A stretch of 64,000 bases of DNA from UBA6055 sp965214085. Its GTDB lineage: Bacteria > Chloroflexota > Anaerolineae > Aggregatilineales > Phototrophicaceae. A program made the translations under genes and the position numbers. The first letter of the stretch is position 1. Each line of letters opens with the position of its first letter. The notes under the pieces are model-generated. The model saw only the letters and a list, made by a program, of their open reading frames with translations, was not told the origin of the DNA and did no database searches. The stretch is taken from assembly GCA_965214085.1 (NCBI GenBank), contig OZ243937.1, positions 682,001 through 746,000 of the forward strand, given 5' to 3'. This document shows, piece after piece, positions 17,567-24,945 of the stretch.

Positions 17567-18733
17567 TTAGTGTCCTCGGTGGTAACGGTGTCGAAAACGC
17601 GCCAGCCGATGCAGCGCAATATCATGCCGCGTCTCGCCACGCTGCGCCAAATCCGCCATGATTTCGCCTACGACGCTGGCCATTTTGAAGCCGTGCCCGC
17701 TGAAACCCGCCGCCACTGATACCTGCGGCGCGCCTGGCAATACATCCAGCACAAAATGTTCATCGGGCGTATTCGTGAACATACAGACCTGCATATCCAG
17801 CGTCTCCCCGGCGCCAGCGGGAAAATAGCGCTCGGCGAAACCCCGCAGGAGCGCCTCATCTTCCTCGTCCAGCGCGCGGTCCACTGTATCGGGATCGCAG
17901 ATTTGCCCGCGATGGTGATAGCGCCCCAGCTTCATGCCCGGCGTCTGCCCGCTCGGGTTGAACTCCGGCAAGCCATAATAACGCCCCTCTTCCACTTGCG
18001 CATTCCACACGGGAAAGCGCTCGGGGCCAAACCAGTCCGGCTGCTTCGGCGCCAGCCAGATCAGCGCCTGACGCTCCGGCACAGCTACCCTCGCCAGTTG
18101 CGGAGCCAGCTTGTAAGCCCAAGCGCCGCCACAGATGACCAGCTTCTCGGCGATATAGCGCCCGGCGTCCGTCCGCAAAGCCAAGCGTTCATCCGCGAGA
18201 ATCTCCCAGCCCAGCACGCGCTCGCCGCTATGGATCTCCGCGCCATGATGCTGCGCCAATTGCGCGTGCGCGCTGATGCACAACTCCGGCAACAGCAAGC
18301 CGCCCTGTGGCTGAAAAACCGCCATGGCCTCGGCTGGCATACGATACCCGGGGAAGCGCGCGCTCAACTGCCGGCTGTCCAGCACCTTATGCTCAAAGTC
18401 GTTCTCCAGGCAGCTGCGCAAACTGCCGCGAAAAACCTCGCCCTCTGCCGGACCCATATCAATGCTGCCGGTCTGATAGAAGAGCTGCTGGCCGAACTCG
18501 CGCTCCAGCTCCGCCCATAGCTCATACGAGCGGCGCAGCAGCGGCACGTAGGACAAGTCTTCGTAATAGGCCAGCCGGATGATGCGCGTCAATCCGTGCG
18601 AGGAGCCCAGCTTGTGCGGAATCTCATACTGCTCGATGCCTAGCACGTTCAATCCGCGCTTCGCCAGATGATACAGCGCCGCGCTGCCCATCCCGCCCAG
18701 TCCGATTACGATGGCGTCGTAATGTTTGTTCAT
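17567..18733 (-). CDS. Sarcosine oxidase / N-methyltryptophan oxidase-like flavoprotein
   Basis: 388 residues. The FAD dinucleotide fold starts AIVIGLGGMGSAALYHLAKRG; SSHGLTRIIRLAYYEDLSYVPL is characteristic of monomeric sarcosine oxidases. CMFTNTPDEHFVLD contains the cysteine to which FAD is covalently attached in this family. AGFSGHGFKMASVVGE completes the C-terminal FAD contact. Oxidises secondary amines with production of H2O2. The amine substrate cannot be inferred from sequence. Confidence 0.92.
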   Translation of the reverse strand: MNKHYDAIVIGLGGMGSAALYHLAKRGLNVLGIEQYEIPHKLGSSHGLTRIIRLAYYEDLSYVPLLRRSYELWAELEREFGQQLFYQTGSIDMGPAEGEVFRGSLRSCLENDFEHKVLDSRQLSARFPGYRMPAEAMAVFQPQGGLLLPELCISAHAQLAQHHGAEIHSGERVLGWEILADERLALRTDAGRYIAEKLVICGGAWAYKLAPQLARVAVPERQALIWLAPKQPDWFGPERFPVWNAQVEEGRYYGLPEFNPSGQTPGMKLGRYHHRGQICDPDTVDRALDEEDEALLRGFAERYFPAGAGETLDMQVCMFTNTPDEHFVLDVLPGAPQVSVAAGFSGHGFKMASVVGEIMADLAQRGETRHDIALHRLARFRHRYHRGH

Positions 18734-18868
18734 ATCCCCCTCTCGCCGGTCTCAACCGCAGCAGCGGCGACTAAACAGCGATTCATAATGTGGAACGTTA
18801 AGTGTGTCCGCAATTTTACTCGGGCTCCAGGCTTACACTCTGCACCCCGGGACAATCGCATAAAATAA

Positions 18869-18893
18869 TTTCACCACAGAAAACACAGCGGGT
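18869..18893 (+). repeat. R2 tract
   Basis: ATTTCACCACAGAAAACACAG preceded by CAATCGCATAAAAT, the usual CAATCGCATCAA/ACCACAGAG pairing of the R2 repeat family. The rest of 18734-18979 shows no gene. Confidence 0.6.
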
Positions 18894-18979
18894 CGCGCAG
18901 ACACTGACCGCCAGCACAGAGATTTAGGTGTTTAGACGACTATTCAAAGCAGTCGATGAACTGGAATACGGCAATTTCA

Positions 18980-19007
18980 TTGACAAGTCCCAGCGCAATC
19001 ATATAGT
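18980..19007 (+). promoter_or_regulatory. Predicted sigma70-type promoter for the degraded TA locus
   Basis: TTGACA at 18980-18985 and TATAGT at 19002-19007 with a 16-bp spacer, 31 bp before the ATG at 19039. AGGGAG lies at a usable distance before that ATG. Confidence 0.6.
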
Positions 19008-19038
19008 ATCGGTCTAAGCGGTAACAGGGAGCGAACTG

Positions 19039-19257
19039 ATGGGCAGACCAGCCAAGCAGGACAAAGTCAAAGACCAGGAGATGGTGCCGCGCTCAGACCA
19101 GCATGACCTGACAACGGAACAGCGAGAATTGCTGGATAGCCTTCACAAGAGCTTTCAGCAAGTGGAACGCGGTGAAACGAGACCGTTTCGCGAACTCTTG
19201 CGAGAATTGCGCTTGGAGCGCGAATCGGTAGCGAATGCAAGTCGAAACGGCGCCTGA
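19039..19257 (+). CDS. Putative antitoxin-like small protein
   Basis: 72 residues, charged and helical. The segment LLDSLHKSFQQVERGETRPFRELLRELR resembles the toxin-contacting tail of RelB/Phd-type antitoxins (H..S..Q...GET.P...L). No clear DNA-binding fold. It overlaps by 23 bp a 54-codon frame resembling a RelE-type toxin remnant. It has its own promoter and ribosome site. Identity as an antitoxin is inference from tail pattern and context. Confidence 0.5.
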   Translation: MGRPAKQDKVKDQEMVPRSDQHDLTTEQRELLDSLHKSFQQVERGETRPFRELLRELRLERESVANASRNGA

Positions 19258-19399
19258 GTTTGAGGCTCTCGCAAAGAGGCTTGGGAAGACCTACCGCGTC
19301 AAAGACGGAATTATCATCCTCTTGCTGCTGATTTGGGCAAAGTCGCGGACGGTCGATATCCCGGACAATGAAATCCGCCGAGTCGCAAGCCAATACTGA
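19235..19399 (+). pseudogene. Internally deleted RelE/ParE-like toxin remnant
   Basis: A 54-codon frame overlapping the preceding antitoxin-like gene. Its N-terminus (APEFEALAKRLGKTYR) and C-terminus (LLLLIWAKSRTVDIPDNEI then RR) match the two ends of RelE-superfamily toxins, whose C-terminal LxLIYAKS..DI...EI strand-helix is characteristic. About 40-50 central residues are missing, so an active ribosome-dependent nuclease is unlikely. Confidence 0.55.
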
Positions 19400-19407
19400 G
19401 TTCCAAG

Positions 19408-20727
19408 TTAAGCACATCCCCCCGCCGTATCCAGCCACCATAGACCGCCATCGACCCCATTAGCCGCCAGCGCCAGCTTGCCGCCATCCGGCGACAGCCA
19501 GCTCCAGGCACGCGACCCCCGCGTCAGCTGCAAGGGCAGGGCGCTGATGGTCTTCAACTGGCGCGAACCCCATCCGAAACATTGCAGGGTCGGCAGGCCC
19601 TCTATCGGTCGAATCACAAAGATTTCCCTGCTGGTCACGATAGGCGCCGGATAATTGTTGCCCGGCAATTCCGCTTCAAAGAGCAGCTTGCTGCCGCCAT
19701 AGGTCGTCTGCCAGAAGTAGCCGCTTAGGTCGCCTTCCCGCCGGCCGACCACTGCGGCGATGCCGTCCGGAGAAGGCCCCGGCACTGTCTGCGACGGCGG
19801 CAGCGAGTCAATCAAGCCGGTCACCATCGCGCCGTCCACGTGCGCGGCGAAATAATGCACCGGGTCGCCATAAGCGCCGAAGTAATAGGCGAGAAATATG
19901 CCCGGATTCCGCGCCCACAAGAAACCGCGCAGGCTGTTTTGGTGCAAGTATTTGTGGATCAAGCGTTTATACGTGCCGTCTGGCTCGGCCGAATAAATCG
20001 AATGCAAGTCGTTCTGATAGACGATACGCCGCGCCGTCGGCGAAAATGTCATTTGCGAGCCGTAAAATAGCTCGGGTTTGAGATCGCCCGACTGCGTAAT
20101 CATCGCCGCCGCGCTGCGCTCGATCATCTCCGGCGTCACCTTGCGGGCGTCAGGATGCTCGGTTTTAGTGAGCGCGTGATCCGGCGTGTGATAGCGCCAC
20201 CAGTCCAGCTCGGTGAAGACCGCGCCCTCGCAGCCAAGTCCGTAGATAAGCGTCTCTTCGTCCAGCCATTCCAGCATGACGACTTCGTCAAAGGCGATGC
20301 GCTGGACAAGTGGCGTCTCAACCAGCGGCGCTGTGGCCGGCGAGACTGCCTGCGCGGAGACGCTCATCTTGACTTGCGCTGCGTCGCTGTCCGCGAAGAC
20401 CTCGTAGGGCGCCTCGTAGGCTTGTTGGCGCCCCGGCGGCAAGGCATGATCCAGCAGCGCCGTGCCGCAAGCATCGACCAGAAATCCAAAGCCTTCGCCG
20501 ATTAATTCCTCGTCAGCGTCAAAGACCTCAACGCTTATGCGGACATTGGCGTAAGCCTCCGCGCCATGATTGAGCAACTCTCCCGTGACCACCAGCGCAT
20601 CGCCGCCAAAGCCGTCCGGCCGAGTGGAAATTTCTGTTTCTACGAAGATGAGTTCAGGCAGGTCCTGCGCGAACACGGCATAGCACGCTCCCATGAGGAG
20701 TAGGGAGAGCGAGAGCAAGGCGCGCAT
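19408..20727 (-). CDS. Secreted beta-propeller-like protein
   Basis: 439 residues from MRALLSLSLLLMGACYAVFAQ, a signal peptide with a plausible lipobox-like LMGAC; the frame upstream to 20826 is unsupported. An FxLYD-type beta domain follows (about residues 25-115: VTGELLNHGAEAYANVRISVE). Then come blade-like repeats with FSPTARRIVYQND, GPSPDGIAAVVGR and WLSPDGGKLALAAN, typical of TolB/WD40-like propellers. Likely exported or lipid-anchored. Function unknown. Ten nt after the small membrane gene upstream. Confidence 0.65.
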   Translation of the reverse strand: MRALLSLSLLLMGACYAVFAQDLPELIFVETEISTRPDGFGGDALVVTGELLNHGAEAYANVRISVEVFDADEELIGEGFGFLVDACGTALLDHALPPGRQQAYEAPYEVFADSDAAQVKMSVSAQAVSPATAPLVETPLVQRIAFDEVVMLEWLDEETLIYGLGCEGAVFTELDWWRYHTPDHALTKTEHPDARKVTPEMIERSAAAMITQSGDLKPELFYGSQMTFSPTARRIVYQNDLHSIYSAEPDGTYKRLIHKYLHQNSLRGFLWARNPGIFLAYYFGAYGDPVHYFAAHVDGAMVTGLIDSLPPSQTVPGPSPDGIAAVVGRREGDLSGYFWQTTYGGSKLLFEAELPGNNYPAPIVTSREIFVIRPIEGLPTLQCFGWGSRQLKTISALPLQLTRGSRAWSWLSPDGGKLALAANGVDGGLWWLDTAGGCA

Positions 20728-20737
20728 TGCGTTAATT

Positions 20738-20992
20738 CTAGTGGCTTGAGACAGGACAACCAGCTTGGGGCGATCGGCTGACAATGTAAAGTACGATGCG
20801 GGCAGCAACAGCAACCAGTGCTGCAAAAAGCGCTATGCCCGCGCCTACGATCCAGCGAATGAGTTTTGCTTCCATCGCGATAAGTGCCGCCTTTGTGGCT
20901 AGGTGCGGGCGCTGCGCGTCTCTGGAGGATTCAATAGCTGTGACGCACGTTGCCAAATCAGATTGGGCATTTGCCCTGGTTTCACTTGCCAT
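20738..20992 (-). CDS. Small DUF1640-like coiled-coil membrane protein
   Basis: 84 residues from the ATG at 20992. The segment PHLATKAALIAMEAKLIRWIVGAGIALFAAL resembles the C-terminal part of DUF1640/CCDC90-like bacterial proteins (LATK.DL..LE..L.KW..G), a coiled coil running into one membrane helix. The usual long N-terminal coiled coil is shortened. The spacing to the following secreted protein (10 nt) suggests co-transcription. Confidence 0.5.
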   Translation of the reverse strand: MASETRANAQSDLATCVTAIESSRDAQRPHLATKAALIAMEAKLIRWIVGAGIALFAALVAVAARIVLYIVSRSPQAGCPVSSH

Positions 20993-21133
20993 CAACCGTC
21001 CATTTCGCGAACTTACTACTCACAATGCTACCATAAGCGCGAAGTCCGCAGATATGCGGTCTTCCGATAACGATGTGTGGGCTGACCTGTGGGCGATACG
21101 ATTGACCGCCCACAGCAAAATCACAACGTAAAT

Positions 21134-22402
21134 CTACTCGCCACTGGCGCCGATCATGCCCTCGAGCAACTGCGGAAGGAACCAAATGTCCAGCAGGCTC
21201 ACCGGCTCCATGTCGCCAGCCAGCTCGCTGCCGTCCTGCAGGTTCAGCGGTCCGGACCACAGGAACATCTCGTCCGCGTGCATGTCATCGGTCTGGAAGT
21301 CATGGATCTCCTGGGCGAATGCCTTCAAGGTCTCGACCGTATCCATACTGAGGGCGTCGCCGAAGACGTAACCGCCTACGCTGACGTCCGTGTCAGTGTA
21401 GATGCCGTCATCGTTGATTTCGTCCCATTTCGGCTCCAGCCAATTCCATTCTTGCGACCAACTGCCGTCGACAACGCGCTGCACGACATCAAGATAAGCC
21501 GGGCCCCAGTTGTAATAGGCCGCGCCCAGGCAAGCGTCCGGCGCTTCCGAACAGCCGTTGACGTTGCCGTAGGGTACACCGTAGCTCGCGTCGCCCTCCG
21601 CCAGGTATTGGCCGGAAACGGTGATGGCCTCGGTTGTGTCAATGCCCGAGATGATGACGTCAGCGCCGCCGTCCAGGAAGCCTTGCGCAACCTCGGTCGG
21701 GTCCAACGTCACGCCCGGAATATGGAACCAGAAGCCGATCCAGGTTACTTCAAAGCTGATGTCGTCAGCCATCATATCGTCGCGGTAATTCTCAGCGCAA
21801 TAACGCGCGCCCAGATAACTGGAAGCGGCCAGGCGTCGTGTTTCGGGATTGATCAGCGCGCCCAAATAGCCGATTTGCCCGCTCTCGCTTGTCAGCGCGG
21901 CGGCGCAACCGGCGATCATACGCGGCAGTTCCATGTAGACGTTGAAGTTGCCCACATTCGCCGGCGGCAGCTCCGGCAATTCATGCATGATGGCATGCTC
22001 GCCCTCGACCACATCACTTGCTTGAATCGCATTGCTGCCGGTGATATTGATGAAAGTAACATCCGGGAAGGCGGCGGCGACGACATTGGTGTCTTCTTCA
22101 AAACTGTCGGAAGTTGTGAAGATGACCGATGCGCCTTCGTCTACCATCAATTCAACAACGCCCATCAATGTGGCTTCGGGTGAATCGGCCGGGTTCAGGC
22201 TCTCAAATTCGAGCATGGTCGCGCCGGGCATATTAGCCACGACATACTCGCCGGCTTCATGATGCGATGTGCTCCAGCCCCGGTCATCGTTGGGGCCCAC
22301 AAGCACAACGCCAAATACAACTTCGTCCTGCGCAGCGGCCGGGAATACCGCAATCAGCACCAGCGCCAGAACGATGAACAAAAATGTCACTCTGCGGAAC
22401 AT
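21134..22402 (-). CDS. BMP/PnrA-family ABC substrate-binding protein
   Basis: 422 residues from MFRRVTFLFIVLALVLIAVF, a signal peptide ending AAAQ; GGAGG lies five bases before this ATG. The mature part follows the basic-membrane-protein pattern: VVLVGPNDDRGWSTSHHEAG, LMVDEGASVIFTTSDSF, AAAFPDVTFINITGSN, GQIGYLGALINPE and GGADVIISGIDTTE. Relatives bind nucleosides. No ATPase or permease gene is adjacent, so the importer it serves is elsewhere or lost. Confidence 0.9.
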   Translation of the reverse strand: MFRRVTFLFIVLALVLIAVFPAAAQDEVVFGVVLVGPNDDRGWSTSHHEAGEYVVANMPGATMLEFESLNPADSPEATLMGVVELMVDEGASVIFTTSDSFEEDTNVVAAAFPDVTFINITGSNAIQASDVVEGEHAIMHELPELPPANVGNFNVYMELPRMIAGCAAALTSESGQIGYLGALINPETRRLAASSYLGARYCAENYRDDMMADDISFEVTWIGFWFHIPGVTLDPTEVAQGFLDGGADVIISGIDTTEAITVSGQYLAEGDASYGVPYGNVNGCSEAPDACLGAAYYNWGPAYLDVVQRVVDGSWSQEWNWLEPKWDEINDDGIYTDTDVSVGGYVFGDALSMDTVETLKAFAQEIHDFQTDDMHADEMFLWSGPLNLQDGSELAGDMEPVSLLDIWFLPQLLEGMIGASGE

Positions 22403-22551
22403 AGATTCCTCCAAGTTAAGCTCAGCCACGGTCGAACTGCACGGCTTTCACCGTCGCCTAGAGTGTAACAAATTCTTGAACTGCGGCAAACTTTCGATAT
22501 AACCAACTACGCCGCCAAATATTCGGCTATCTTCGCCATGCCCATTTTGCA

Positions 22552-23265
22552 TTACAGCTTTAGGTAGCGCGCTACCAGCATCTCGCGCCGGATGCGGATG
22601 ATAAAGTCCGCCGGCCGGTCCGCGCTGATGGCGTTGATCTGCTCAAAGATAGATTCGGGCATAACGCTGCGGCGGAAACCCGCTTTGAATTCGCGCAAGT
22701 CCGCGAGGGTGTCGAGGTCGTGCGCAATGGGGAAGGTGGTCTTATGCTCAAGGCAGAACTCGCCCGCCGACAGCGTCGCTTCTAAGGCTGCGTTGGCAGC
22801 GGCATGGTCGGGAAAGGTGCTTGAAGAGTCGATCTCGCCCATGAAGAGGGTCGCCCCGGGCAGGTCCAGCTCCACACGGCGGTTGCGCGCCGTCGGACGC
22901 AGATCAATCAGGCGGCCGCCGGGCAGCAACACCCGCCGCGCTTCCGTCAGGGCATGGACCATACCCTCAGGCTCAATTCATCAGAAGGACAGCGAGAATA
23001 TCACATGATCAAAGCGACAAGCCGGGAAGGGCAGGTGAAGGCCGCTGGCCGCCGCCATACTTATCGATTCGGGGAAGGGCTTCGCGCCGGTCCCCGGCAG
23101 AGCATTCAGTAGGTCCACGCCGACAATTCGCCGCGGCAGATCGGCATACTTTCGTGTCAACCGCCCGTCGCCGCAGCCGATTTCCAGCACATCGCCTACA
23201 TCCGCCGCCAGCATATCACGCAAGTAGCTCTGCTCATGGCCTGCGCTGTCACTGCGTATCGCCAC
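22552..23265 (-). pseudogene. SAM-dependent methyltransferase interrupted by tandem in-frame TGA TGA
   Basis: Read through two adjacent stops (22983-22981 and 22980-22978) this is one class I methyltransferase: LEIGCGDGRLTRKYADLP (motif I), RIVGVDLL (II), FDHVIFSLSF, stop, stop, IEPEGMVHALTEARRVLLPGGRLIDLRP. Both halves are in the same frame, with no other lesion before the end at 22552. A GTG at 23265 with GAGG upstream is the likely start. Relatives tend, as I recall, to have cysteine-rich residues after SWSL, so the TGAs may replace Cys codons. Treated here as a pseudogene; recoding is discussed in the findings. Confidence 0.65.
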
Positions 23266-23282
23266 TGCCCCTCGGCATCCCT

Positions 23283-24533
23283 TTAGCCGCAAGCTCCGCG
23301 CCTAAAGACGTAGTCTATGTTCACCCAGCCCATACTGCCTTCATATTCGACCTTGAACCAATCGCCTGATCTTTCTTCAGCATTCAGTTGCGTAAGATTT
23401 GGAATCTCGGCCAAAATACTTTGCTCGGTCCCGGGCGAGGCTCTTAAGTTGATGATGTCGCCGGTGGTCAGGCTGCAATCCAGCAACGCGTTTGCGCCAG
23501 GCGCCGTTGACGCTGGCTGCGCCTCTTGCGCTTCCCCTGCAACTGGAGCTGGCTCGGCGGCAAGCGACAAGAACACCTGATTCGATCCTCCGATGGCATC
23601 GCAACCCGGGCTCTTGGTCAAGTACGCGTCGTTAGCCCAACCGCTTTGCTCTTCGTATTCGACCAGATACCAATTGCCGTCTTTCGCCGTCGCAATCAGC
23701 TCGGCGCCATACGGCATGACTCCCGTTCGCGCGTAAAAGGCGTTGGGTCCGGCGCGCAGGCTAAGGAATCCGGTGGTGGTCAACTGGCAGATAGTTGACG
23801 AGCCGGGGTCTGATTCCACAGCCGCTGGTGGGATATCGACAGGTTCGCTGGGTTCGGCGGCTGCTTCACCGCCCTGGAGCAAGACCACTGTACCCGCTCT
23901 GTCGATCCTGCCGCAGGTCATGCCGTCGCTACGTTCTGCTGGCAAGTCTGATTGCGCCCGCGGGGATGTCGCAGCGTCCAGAAACTTCAGGCTGCCTTGC
24001 TTGCTGAAGCAGACGCGAACCTCGGCATCGACACTGCCAAATATGTCAACCGCGTCGAGGATGCCCTGCGCGATCAGCTCTGGTTTGCCGACGTTGGCTT
24101 CGCCTACCTGCTTGCATTGTGTGTGCGTACCGTAGCCGCTTACAACGATGCTGGCCGGCAGATAGGGGCAAGTGACAGCCAGCGGCCTTTTGCTGGGGGC
24201 CGCCGAACGCTTGCACTTTTCCCCGCTGGTGCTGAAGGATTTGACCTCATCTTGACCGTCCCAAATTGCAACTAATTTGTAGCTCGCATTTCCCGCCAGC
24301 CTATGAGGGCCGGAAGATGGCTCCCTTCCAGTTTGATCCAAAGCTAGCCCGTCTGAGGTCTCACGGTCGAAGTAGATAATGTTTGGCTGCGCTCCTCCTT
24401 CCCAGTCTAATTCGACTTTCCCCTCACAGCGCACACGAACATCGGTCTGCGCCAAGGCGTCTGCAGCCATCCATAGCAGTAGCCCCGACACACAGAGTAA
24501 GGCATAGATTCTTGGCGAAAAGAGTTTGTTCAT
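23283..24533 (-). CDS. Secreted protein with two SH3b domains
   Basis: 416 residues from MNKLFSPRIYALLCVSG with a signal peptide ending ADALAQ. An N-terminal cysteine-containing region of unknown fold (about 20-215) is followed by two bacterial SH3 domains: ICQLTTTGFLSLRAGPNAFY to GWANDAYL, and CSLTTGDIINLRASPGTEQS to GWVNIDYV. SH3b modules usually bind peptidoglycan or envelope peptides, so an extracellular surface role is likely. No catalytic domain seen. Confidence 0.8.
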   Translation of the reverse strand: MNKLFSPRIYALLCVSGLLLWMAADALAQTDVRVRCEGKVELDWEGGAQPNIIYFDRETSDGLALDQTGREPSSGPHRLAGNASYKLVAIWDGQDEVKSFSTSGEKCKRSAAPSKRPLAVTCPYLPASIVVSGYGTHTQCKQVGEANVGKPELIAQGILDAVDIFGSVDAEVRVCFSKQGSLKFLDAATSPRAQSDLPAERSDGMTCGRIDRAGTVVLLQGGEAAAEPSEPVDIPPAAVESDPGSSTICQLTTTGFLSLRAGPNAFYARTGVMPYGAELIATAKDGNWYLVEYEEQSGWANDAYLTKSPGCDAIGGSNQVFLSLAAEPAPVAGEAQEAQPASTAPGANALLDCSLTTGDIINLRASPGTEQSILAEIPNLTQLNAEERSGDWFKVEYEGSMGWVNIDYVFRRGACG

Positions 24534-24614
24534 GGACCAATTCACCTAGGGTAATTTTGTATACATATCGTAAATTTACTCTATCGTAAAATGCAAATGT
24601 TTGTCAAATTATCG

Positions 24615-24624
24615 CTTTGCTGGG
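24615..24624 (+). repeat. Left target-site duplication of MITE-A
   Basis: CTTTGCTGGG, repeated exactly at 24768-24777 on the far side of the element. Confidence 0.65.
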
Positions 24625-24767
24625 TAGTGTATCAAATCGGTTGAAATTCAATTTCACCACAAAGACACAAAGGCACAAAGCACACAAAGAATATGTCATA
24701 TTTCAATTGAGTTCCTCGGTGTCCTCGATGGTATAGAATTTGTTTCAACCGAAAAGGATACAATTCC
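24625..24767 (+). mobile_element. MITE-A: 143-bp miniature inverted-repeat element
   Basis: Starts TAGTGTATC(AAA)TCGGTTGAAA and ends TTTCAACCGAAAAGGATACAATT, an imperfect inverted repeat of about 22 bp. It is flanked by perfect 10-bp direct repeats. The interior contains the R2 tract TTTCACCACAAAGACACAAAG. It has no coding capacity, so it would need a transposase in trans. Left ends related to it occur at 9834 and (reversed) 48659; a right-end relative is at 48310. Confidence 0.7.
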
Positions 24768-24777
24768 CTTTGCTGGG
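24768..24777 (+). repeat. Right target-site duplication of MITE-A
   Basis: CTTTGCTGGG, identical to 24615-24624. Confidence 0.65.
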
Positions 24778-24832
24778 CCAGGGCAATTGCCTCACAATGA
24801 TTAAGCGTCGTTCGCTGCGAAAAAACACAAAA

Positions 24833-24879
24833 TGTAGGGGCGACAAACCTTGTCGCCCGAAACCACGAGTCTCAGCGGG
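24833..24879 (+). repeat. P1 palindrome copy 6 (GACAAG arms) with CCCGAAACCAC flank
   Basis: TGTAGGGGCGACAA-ACC-TTGTCGCCCG followed by AAACCACGAGTCTCAGCGG. The arms differ on both sides from the common GAGCC form yet remain complementary. The flank is shared with 57145-57181 and 16391-16427. Confidence 0.8.
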
Positions 24880-24945
24880 GAATCAAAAATGTAATTGATT
24901 ATACTTGATATAGACCCTTGCTGGCTCTGAGAAAGATTCCCGCCA

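Noticed and set aside
20982..21260. 92-codon minus-strand frame between BMP and small membrane gene
   Set aside because: Arg/Gly-rich shadow overlapping the end of the BMP gene in another frame.
21089..22183. Long plus-strand open frame opposite the BMP-type binding protein
   Set aside because: Low-complexity translation and full overlap with a clear gene on the minus strand.
22981..23292. Stand-alone short methyltransferase gene
   Set aside because: It contains only the N-terminal motifs and continues in the same frame after the two TGA codons, so it is part of one interrupted gene.
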